Source: Gnetum montanum (lineage: Eukaryota; Streptophyta; Gnetopsida; Gnetales; Gnetaceae). From it: a stretch of DNA of 64,000 nt. Below are positions 55,770 through 64,000 of this stretch, piece by piece (the stretch's first letter is position 1; the number at the start of each line of letters is the position of its first letter). Made by a program: the position numbers and the translations under genes. A model generated the notes under the pieces. That model saw nothing but the letters and a program-made list of their open reading frames with translations. It ran no database searches and was not told the DNA's origin. The DNA is taken from assembly GCA_015680685.1 (NCBI GenBank), contig MNCI01005867.1:276348-340347 (forward strand), given 5' to 3'.

Positions 55770-58670
55770 ACACAGAAAAAATTGAATAAGTTCATCCCCA
55801 ACTCTCTGATGAAGATGATGACACCTATTGGGGAGAGTTGCAAATCCCTGATAACTTCAAGAAAGAGCCCCTAGAGTTAAAAACTTTACCGATTAGCATG
55901 GAATATGTATTTTTAAATAATGGTAAATTGGTCATAATTAATGCCAAACTTGCTCCTGAACAAAAAGAAAAGCTATTAAAGGTGGTTAACAAATGGCCAA
56001 CAACCTTTGCTTGGTCATATCTTGAGCTAATAGGAATTGATCCAAGGATATGCTAGCATTGCATTTACACCAACTTGGGCATGAAGCTTAGAAGGCAGCC
56101 ACAGAGGTGGTTGAACCCCAAATTGAAGTAGATCATTAAGGAGGAAATTGAATAACTCCTCAAGGCAGGGTTCATCTATCCCATCATGGACAGTGAGTGG
56201 GTTAGCCCACTCGTAATTGTGCCAAGGAAAGGTGGCAAATGGTGGGTATGCATCGACTTTAGGCTATTGAATATGGCAACATTTAAAGATCATTTTTATT
56301 GTCTTATGTGAATCAAGTGTTGGACATCATATCCAGGCATTGCTATTATAGCTTCTTGGATGGTTATAGTGGCTATAACCAAATCCAAATTTCACCAGAA
56401 GATTAGGCCAAGACAACATTCATGAGTCTTAGGGGAACTTTTGCATATTGTAAGATGCCATTTAGAGTGTGCAATTCCCCTACAACATTTCAATGTGTGG
56501 TCCTTAGTATTTTTTAATTGCAGATCGATAATGGTATGGAAGTCTTCATGGATGACTTTTTCACCTATGGAGCTACATTTGAGCAAGCCTTAGACCACCT
56601 TGAGCAAGCATTGAAGAGATGTGTTGAAACAAATTTGTGGCTCAACTAGTAAAAGAGCCATCTCATGGTCTAAGAAGGCATTTTACTAGGGCATAGAATC
56701 ACTCAAGAAAGGATTGAAGTAGATCCAAAAAAGATAAGGGTCATCCAAGGAATAACATGCCAACCAGAGACAATTAAAGATGTTCAGTCATTCCTTGGAT
56801 ACACTGGCTACTACTGGCAATTCATAGAGAATTTCTCTAAGATCGCAACACCATTGGTAGAGCCTATAAAGAAAGATGCACCTTTCATCTAGACTAAGGA
56901 ATATGAACATGCATTCCAATAGTTAGAAACTCGTAGAAATACTAATCTTATGAGCACTAGACTGGTCCAGACCCTTTCACTTCATGACAGATGCATCTAG
57001 CTATGCCTTGGGAGCAATGCTCACACAGCTGGATGATAAGAAACACCCATACTACATCCATTGCATGAGCCAAAGCATTATGGGAGCACAATTAAATTAC
57101 ACCACCACGGAAAAAGAGCTAATGGGTGTGGTGTATGCTCTTGAAAAGTTTAGGCACTATGTGCTTGGCTACAAAGTATTTGTGCACATGAACCACAATG
57201 CAATTTGCTTCCTCATGAACAAGCTAGCAGTGAGCACTCATATCATATGGTGGCTTGTGATCTTATAGGAATTTGATCTCATGATGGTAGATTGAAAAGG
57301 GATTGAAAATGTGGTCATAGACCACGTCTCTCACTTAAGATGGGATAATAAAGAGGAGGAGAGCCTACTCTTTGATTAGTTTCCAGACGAACTTTTCTTT
57401 ATAGGAGTACTAAATCACCAAACGTCCATAAAAGCAACTTGGTATGATGGCATCCTCACCTATCTTCTCACTTAGAAGGTGCCACAAGATTTTGACTTTA
57501 GAAAGAGACAAAAATTTCTTCATCGGGCCAAATACTTCATGGAAATCAATAAATACCTTTATAAGGTGTGCGTTGATGGCCTGATTTGTTGGTGTGTTCT
57601 TGACGAAGATCAATTGCACATTCTCTATGATGCTCACAAAGGACCTTGCAAAGGCCACTATGTAGGGAGATGCACGACCATAAATATCCTGATGGCAAGA
57701 TACTATTGGCCTAAAATATTTAGGGATGCCCATTAGTTTGTCCAATCTTGTGAATGTTGTTAATAAGATGGGGGGATAACTGCTTGCATGGAAGATCCTC
57801 AACAGTGGATTCAACCATTGGAACTTTTTGACACATGGGGTGTTAACTTCATGGGTCTCATCACACCCATGTTCAATGAAAAGGCATATATCATCATAGT
57901 AGTTGACTACTACACAAAATGAGTAGAAGCAGAAACTGTTACTGATTGTACATCATCCACTACTACTAGATTTATACAACAAAATATTGTAAATAGGTTT
58001 GGGGTGCCACATTTACTAATTTCTGACAATTGAACTTATTTCATAGGTGCTACTTTTAGAAAGGTAATGCAACACTTGGGGGTTGAACATACATTAACAA
58101 CACCCTACTAGTTCCAAGCCAATGATCAAGCAGAGGTAACCAACTAGAAAAATACTAACATGGACCATTAGCAAATATAGGAAAGATTGGAGTACAAACT
58201 TAACGATGTCCTCTGGGCTTACCGTTCAACATGGAAACTTCCTATTTGCTATTCTCCCTATGAGTTGGTGTATGGAAAACTTCCAATGATCTCAATTCAA
58301 TCCAAGCTTTGTACACTCTCAATGGCCTGTGATCTAGATCTTGACCTAAGTCTAGCATAGAAAGAAAGATTGATCAATTTGAATGTGCTAAATGAAAATC
58401 GATTAGTGGCCCTATCTTTAAACAAGATGCACAAGGCATTCAACAAGTAATGTCATGACCTTATAATAAGGGAAGTAAAACTTTAACCAAGAGATAAGGT
58501 TCTCTATTGGAATCTCACACATGTACCCTAGAAGGAAAAATTTCAAACATTATGGAAGGGACCTTATATAATTGATAAAACATTTCTCTCAGGAGCCACC
58601 ACCACCTGGGACTATTTGATTCTCTCCACCAAACTTCATTCTATTAAGGAATGTGCTATTCAATTTTGAA
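55770..58670 (+). pseudogene. RT-8 reverse transcriptase, RNase H and integrase (broken)
   Basis: After the RT-9 insertion the RT-8 polyprotein resumes: PLELKTLPISMEYVFLNNGK (linker to RT), F-I-Y-P-I-M-D-S-E-W-V-S-P-L (56172), C-I-D-F-R-L-L-N, F-L-D-G-Y-S-G-Y-N-Q-I, and the active-site box V-F-M-D-D-F (FMDD 56545-56556, in place of the usual Y-V/I-D-D). G-Y-T-G-Y-Y-W-Q-F-I-E-N-F-S ends the RT. RNase H at 56984-57268: MTDASSYALGAMLTQLDDKK and TTTEKELMGVVYALEKFRHY. Integrase: zinc region with C-K-G-H-Y and C-E-C-C, then the D-D-E residues at 57830 (F-D-T-W-G-V-N-F), 58025 (S-D-N) and 58133 (Q-A-E-V-T-N), all in one frame. RT is in a different frame from RNase H/integrase, and many stops intervene. 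C-terminal end V-L-Y-W-N-L and W-K-G-P-Y-I-I. Confidence 0.85.
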
Positions 58671-58860
58671 GATTCATGTCATGGTGTTTAATTTTTTGTC
58701 ATGAACATCATCATTTTTGTAATGTATTGATCTGTACACTCAGGTACTCCATTTTTGTCAAGTTATTCTATTTTGTTTGTGAAAGGTTAGTGAATAATCC
58801 CATACCTTCCCAATTTTGTAAAAGAACTCAAGGATGAGCTTTCATTCAATCGTGGGGGTA
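58671..58860 (+). other. RT-8 3' non-coding end and polypurine tract
   Basis: About 170 bases after the polyprotein, then TTCATTCAATCGTGGGGGTA at 58841-58860 directly before the LTR. There is no room for an ORF2 in this element, unlike its pol-less relatives. Confidence 0.8.
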
Positions 58861-59746
58861 TAATGAGTCATATTTATGGGTTGCATCGATGAGGCCTCGT
58901 CAATGTGACCTCGTCGACTGGGCCTCGTCAATGAGGCCCTATTGATGTAGTATCTTCTTTTTGGCTATAAATACATGCTTGCTAGCCGCATTTATAGCAA
59001 CAAGATTTCAATAGTAGTGAAGCTCTTGCAGTTTGTTCATTTGAGAGTTAGAATATGTCTCTCAAGTGCTCGCAATAGGATTCATTGGGTGTACAGATCT
59101 TTATTCAAGCATTGTTGTACCTAAGCACAACAATATGTGTGGCAATAAAGATGAGCTTTTTGATAAACCTTGTAGCATTCTAGATAGATTAAACATTTCA
59201 TTTATGCATTTAATATTTTCAATTATTTCTTAAGTGTTTTCTAGTAATTAATCTAATGAAGTAAGTAAGCAAGGTAAGCTAGATAGATTAAACATATAAG
59301 TATGACCGCTTCAAGCATAACATGTATTTGCTTGGTAATCCCAGTAGCATTATTGCTTGGTACGCCTAGTAGCGTAGCGCTTGGTAATCCAACAGTGGAT
59401 ACGTGGGTTTAGGATGTGTGCAGAAAGTGGGACCAAATACTTAGTACTGCTTAGATACTAGTTAATTAGGTAAATTAAATTAGTTAATCTAGTTGCTTTT
59501 ATTTTCCTTTAAATACCAAAATCATAAAATACAAAATGATAAAAAATTAGATGCCTCAATTACACTTAACCATACCAGTGTACGTCACAAGTGTAATTGG
59601 GAAGACAATGAACAATCTTAAGGCAAGATTCACCTCCTAGAAGACTAGTGCACTAGAAACTATAAAGTCAATGAAATTCAATTGGATTGCATGTGAACGC
59701 TTTGTGATTTGTATGGATGGACATAGGGGTACCTCACTGCTCATCA
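58861..59746 (+). repeat. RT-8 right LTR
   Basis: 886 bases, TAATGAG (first TG decayed to TA)...GCTCATCA. The palindrome region is partly decayed (GATGAGGCCTCGTC). TATAAATA-type box near 58964. Followed by the GCTAA duplication. Confidence 0.9.
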
Positions 59747-59751
59747 GCTAA

Positions 59752-62403
59752 TAAGCTAATGTGTGTTGGAATCAGTACATCTTACAGACATGGTAGCTGT
59801 GGGAACATCTTATTTGCCTTTACATACCAAGTTGCAAATTGTCATCATTCCTTCGTGAAGGCCCTAGCCTTTTTTTTCAATTCATGGTGATCTACCAATT
59901 TCTTGGCTAGGTTCGAGGCTACATCTCTTTATTAGTGGTAGTAAGCCTTTATTATTTCCAATTCTAAATTTGCCACATGAAGCTTTTGCAAAGCATCTTT
60001 CCTATTGGAAAACTCTCTTTCATATAGTGCATAAGTGGTTGCTACTTGTTACTCTAGCTCATTTTTGGGTTGACATGCTATTAACATGGCAAGGTTGTTA
60101 TATTGAAGGTTAGAAAATGCCATGTACTCTTTTAAATCTTCAATCTAAAGCTCTTTGTTCTTTACTTCAGCTTGATGGACCAAGGCATAACTATCTAAGA
60201 TTGTTACCAGTCAAGATTTTATGCTAACATGGAATTGATGAAGGCCTTTGCCATTTGGATTTTTTTTTCATTGATTTGTTTATACATGTCAATTTGGTCC
60301 TAGAAGTGCTCCTTCAGCTTTTCATGTTTCTTGGCCTCATTTTTCCACACACTTATTTCAATTGTAGATTTTTGACATATTACACAAACCTCCTCCATGA
60401 AGAGGGTTCAATTTTCTCTTGCCAATCTACTGATGTCTTGGTTGATCCTCACTAGCTATTATTTCAATTGGTGGACACTTTCTTCCAAAATGTTCTTATG
60501 TTTCTCAACAGTGGTTAACCTAGCATTATCAATAGCAAGTTGCTTGTTCTCTTCTTATGCAGTAGTCAATGCCTTCTTATGGACATATGTTTGAGCTTTA
60601 GCAGCTGAGACATTCCAGACTACCTTCTCCTTCTCTTGCTCAGTAGCTGAGGCATTCTAGACTACCTTCTCCTTATCTTACCTAGCAACTTTATTTTGTC
60701 TAATCAATTGGTTTAGTTTCTTTGTTTAGAATTGGTCTAACTAGTTAGGTGTGAAAAATTGGGAAGGGTCCTATCTTTCAACTCTCAGGGCAGCTAACTC
60801 TTGTTGCAATCGATGCACTTCTATTTCTCCATGCTCCACCCTAGTCTTTGCCATGACCAACTTTCCTTTTGTGATGATGAGTTTTGACTGAACTATCATG
60901 ACATCACAAGGGATGTCAAAAAGAGTGGTCATCACTTATCCCGTCTATAGTAATCTATCAAGTACATCCTCATGGGTTGCAAGAGTCATTGAAGTCCCAG
61001 CTAGCATTTGGGCATCTCTAGTCCTAGTTAAGTCCATCGGGGGTACAATAAGCACATTGAAGGATTCTTTGATATGATTTTTTATTACCTTTGCTACACC
61101 TACCACATCTTGGTGCTGCATGATCTCGATGGTAGCACCTTCTACTATTTCAAGCATTACTTAAAAAGATGCAGTGTTACTAAAGATTTGTTATGACCAT
61201 TGCACTTCTCCTCCTAATTGTAAAGAAATCTACCCCCTTGATGGATTGGTAGAAATGGTGGATTGCAAAACATCATTGATAACTTGAAATAGGTTTGATT
61301 CATCCCTACTTCCCCAATTAAGAGTTTCAGCAATGTGCTATAGATGGCTCATTGTGGGTTAGTAATCTTATGGTGGCGGCGGTGGAACTTGTGGCTCACA
61401 TTGCTGCTTAGGCTTATACTTTGTTTTCTTTTTTGGTTCTAGCTCATTTTCTATTTCTTATTCTTCACTAAGGTCTTTCATTAGTATTGTAGGTTTAGGA
61501 AACTCAGAAAAAGAAGCATTTTGATCCCTCTTGGAAATGTCATTGGTGTATTCCAGGATTCCAGCGCTCTTGCATAGTTTCCAGATCAGGTAAGGAAACG
61601 AAAGTGTTGGCTTTCCTACCTTTTTTTTCTTTGAATTACTTTTGAATTTTCATGAAGTACATTTGGGGAAGATTGACATTATATTTGCCCATTAATATTG
61701 CACTTCCCTTAGCTGCGTAGGTTAAGATTCTATTAAGCTCTTTAGTTGGGAAGAGGTGATATGTGCCTATCTTAAAATAAGTCCTTTCTTCTAGAGTCAA
61801 CTCATTGTATGTTTTATTTTCTTTATTATATGTTTGCTTCAGCCACAACTTTCTTGTTTCTAGAACAAACCTTGTGGACAAATGTGCCAATTTGGCCCCC
61901 ACATTTGATAGATTCAGAACCTCTATAATTGCTTTGATTGAAAAAGAAATAGTGACTCCACCAATGTTAACTATGGTGTCCTTTTCCTTATTATGCTAGA
62001 ATTGGTATGTCTCATCGAGGTACCATTCACCACTTTTTAAAAGGATGTGCTATAATGGTAACACCTGGAGTTGAGTTTGAACTACCTTAGGGGAAAATGC
62101 CATAAATGGATCGAAGCTCATTTCCACGATGACTGTGGTCAACATGGATTTCTATTGGATGGATTCAAGGCATTCTTGGGACAATGTGAGGCATTGTCCT
62201 TACACTGGAGGCTATGGTTCTATAGCCTCTCCTTGGACCAACTGCTCTATAGTAGGAGCCTCTTGATAAATACTAAATGATTGGGCTTCTTATTCTTCAT
62301 GTGTCGCTGGTGGGCCTTGTTCTCCTAGTCAGCCTTTGCCACCTCTCAAGCATTTGGCTACACCTTACGAAGGTCATTCTTGTCCTCCTCTTTTTGGGGC
62401 CAT
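59752..62403 (-). pseudogene. RT-7 ORF2, main part (broken)
   Basis: ATG at 62403 (M-A-P-K-R-G). Conserved domain around 62200-61540: I-D-F-S... is degraded, but TLEERTYFKIGTYHLFPTKE, YAAKGSAILMGKYNVNLPQM and S-F-P-Y-L-I-W-K-L-C-K (61590) are clear. 61157-60945 reads EIVEGATIEIMQHQDVVGVA, DHIKESFNV-like N-H-I-K-E-S-F-N-V, and MLAGTSMTLATHEDVLDRLL. Then comes the charged coiled region to 59752, where RT-8 interrupts; the C-terminus is at 42830-42958. Many stops and frameshifts. Same protein as in RT-2 and RT-9. Confidence 0.7.
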
Positions 62404-62466
62404 TTGTAATTAATCAAGGGTCTAATGTTACTAAGGTGTTGTTATTTATCATTAATAGGTTTATAC
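62404..62466 (-). other. Candidate mini-intron remnant before RT-7 ORF2
   Basis: Donor AAG|GTATAA at 62466, branch-like CCTTAGTAAC, acceptor decayed to TACAA directly before ATGGCCCC; 63 bases. Confidence 0.45.
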
Positions 62467-64000
62467 CTTACTCATGGCCTTAGTTCCATTAAGTTCTTTA
62501 GCTCATATGATTGTAGAGTTAGAAAATTTTTCAGAAAAATGCCCTAAAATTATTAATCTTCTTTTATGACCTTTTTTAATTGGCCTCTTTTTCCTTATGT
62601 ATGACTTATCATGATGGTTATGGTCCCTTCGGTAAGAAAATTAAAGGTTTTGGCATTCATATGATTGATTGTTCATTAAAACTCTTAAGGTTCTTTAACC
62701 TTCTTACCCTTATAATACCTTCTGGGTGATAAAAAATTTTGAAAAATTGGCACAATTTTTCCATGCAAGCATCCTCCACTAACTCAATTGAACACTCTAG
62801 GTTCAAATAGGTTCAAAAACCATGAAAATCAGAGTAGTATGGGGCAAAATATTGTAAGTGGAAGTTGATTGCACAAAGCTCTTAGTTGCAAGAGAAAAAT
62901 TCAAAAATTCCCCTAGTTGTAAATGATGATAATGGATTTTGGAGCACCATGGGGGTCCTATATATAGTTTTTATGGACCCAATATCAGATACCCAATATC
63001 AGGTACTCGACGTCGAGTTTGACTTGATATCGGGTAGTTGATATTAGGGTGCTTAAATTTGCATATTATGAGGGTAGTTAGCATGGAAAATAAATCTTTG
63101 TGATGGAAGGGTTTTATGTCAAATCCAAAGTTCTAGGATAAGTAAAAATTTATATGGAGGCACAAAAAGTGTTAGAAGATGAAATTGTAGGCATTAAAAG
63201 CTTTGGAAGATGCAAGAAAAAGGGACAATAGATACATGGGGTAGAACGGATTAGTTATATGATAAGGAAAAGTTATTGAGGTTAACATTTATGCGGTTGG
63301 AAGGTATAAAATTATGCGATTGTGTCAAACAAGTACAAGTCACAATAGTTATACAAGTGGATCCTCCCCAAAGTAGGCTCCTATCATAATGCCCTTGTAT
63401 AACCACACCTTAAAGTGTCCATAGGCACCCAAAGGGGTTGAATATAGTGCATACCCATTAAACAAAACACACATGTTAAAACCACCAATTTGAGGAAATA
63501 ATTCTATGTTATAGGAAAACCACAAGTTATGATCATATGGATAGTGAGATGAGGTGGATTTGTGAAGGAATTGCAAGAATTAGGATGTGAAGTGCCTTAC
63601 CATAGGCATAATGAATCCTTGTGTGTTATTAATGGTTAAGTAATCATTAGCTCTTCTTTCCAAGATTCAAACCAAGTTCATACCATGTTCCTAGTGACAT
63701 CACATTGTTTCATCTCTTCAATTGACAACCATAAGACTACCATAGTTGCAAGGAGTAGCATTACTTGGCGTTTTTTTTGAGGGAGGAGTTTATTTAAGGC
63801 ACTTCTCTTTTTTTTATGGAAGTATTTTGAAAAGCTGCCAACCTTTAGGCATGGGTAACATGTCTTTTTTGTTGGACCCTCAGAAATTTATTTAGTGCCC
63901 TTTTATTTTAATCTTACTTCCATTTTTTATTAGATTTACAAGGATATAATTACAACCTTAGCAACATGATAGAACATATAGAAGTGGTCAAAGAGAATCC
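62467..64000 (-). other. RT-7 spacer (continues beyond the window)
   Basis: Corresponds to RT-2 6453-8050. In sense it runs from the window end through blocks such as GGGCATTATGATAGGAGCC-like (63372-63395) to the promoter-like block at 62950-63055. No gene. Gag is expected beyond 64000. Confidence 0.65.
62950..63055 (-). promoter_or_regulatory. RT-7 internal promoter-like block upstream of ORF2
   Basis: In sense: CCTAATATCAACTACCCGATATC, split as CCTAATATCAAC and CCCGATATCAAG, then the perfect 14-bp palindrome ACTCGACGTCGAGT (63005-63018), TACCTGATATTGGG, and an ACTATATATAGGACCCCC TATA region (about 62967-62950). Confidence 0.5.

Larger units (their letters stand above)
42959..59746 (+). mobile_element. 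RT-8: complete Ty3/gypsy element with gag, protease, RT, RNase H and integrase; split by RT-9
   Basis: A plus-strand element with perfect target duplication GCTAA (42954-42958 and 59747-59751). LTR 42959-43888, primer site 43890-43907, gag-protease 44041-47201, RT-9 inserted at 47202-55769, then RT/RNase H/integrase 55770-58670, purine tract to 58860, LTR 58861-59746. Without RT-9 it is about 8.2 kb. It is the only element here with a polymerase and integrase, so it is the best candidate relative of the autonomous source that moved the others. The copy itself is dead, with many stops and frameshifts. The tRNA-Asp primer site and gag-protease-RT-RNase H-integrase order point to the Athila/Tat side of plant Ty3/gypsy elements. 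Confidence 0.9.
41773..64000 (-). mobile_element. RT-7: pol-less LTR element with ORF2, runs off the window, split by RT-8
   Basis: A minus-strand element of the RT-2/RT-9 type. Its 3' LTR is 41773-42634 (bases outside GATGT). The polypurine tract and the end of ORF2 lie at 42635-42958. RT-8 interrupts at 42958, and the element resumes at 59747 with the rest of ORF2, the leader, the promoter-like block and spacer to the window end. The join across RT-8 (…TCTAGGCTAA / GCTAATAAGC…) restores alignment with RT-2 at 3700-3800. Gag and the other LTR lie beyond 64000. Confidence 0.85.

Overview
The window looks like nuclear DNA of a vascular plant with a large, retrotransposon-filled genome. Reasons: one intron-bearing plant-type gene, nested Ty3/gypsy LTR elements whose primer sites match plant tRNA-Asp, and strong decay of CG to TG/CA. 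A gymnosperm would fit the many old, degraded, still nested elements, but the sequence does not prove it. A 36-base run of N (17973-18008) marks an assembly gap.

Layout. 1-1200: remnant of a LINE reverse-transcriptase gene. 1201-35485: one old plus-strand LTR element (RT-1). It holds a minus-strand element RT-2 (2581-11393) and the paired LTRs of a second type of element, RT-3 (about 13796-34419). RT-3 in turn holds RT-4 (16118-23109, minus), a solo LTR RT-5 (24097-25036, minus) and RT-6 (26711-33751, plus). RT-3's own interior shows no gag or pol but carries a decayed, intronless CCR4/Angel-type nuclease copy. 35486-41772: the only gene island. It holds an intact seven-exon gene on the minus strand (38273-41015, 687 codons by my splice model) for a TMEM209 / 'cytochrome B561 N-terminal' protein. 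41773-64000: minus-strand element RT-7, running off the window, split by plus-strand RT-8 (42959-59746), which is itself split by plus-strand RT-9 (47202-55769). Target-site duplications support five insertions: RT-2 GTGGG, RT-4 CTTCA, RT-5 ATTAT, RT-8 GCTAA, and a decayed pair for RT-9.

How the elements relate. All TGATGA...TCATCA elements share the LTR end nearest the primer site, a TTGGTAAYCC-AGTAGCG leader repeat, a decayed tRNA-Asp primer site and a TGGGGGTA polypurine tract. Only RT-8 has protease, reverse transcriptase, RNase H and integrase, all broken by stops and frameshifts. RT-4 and RT-6 have gag-protease only. RT-2, RT-7 and RT-9 have no pol; where pol would be they carry a long second reading frame (ORF2): a conserved globular domain followed by a long coiled coil. 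ORF2 is preceded by a copy of the LTR-type promoter (palindromes plus TATA box) and by a conserved 55-63 base intron ending at the ORF2 ATG. RT-4 and RT-6 keep that intron but only a stump of ORF2. I read this as one autonomous retroelement lineage plus at least two classes of pol-less passenger, one of which evolved or captured its own separately expressed protein. This passenger system is the most interesting thing here.
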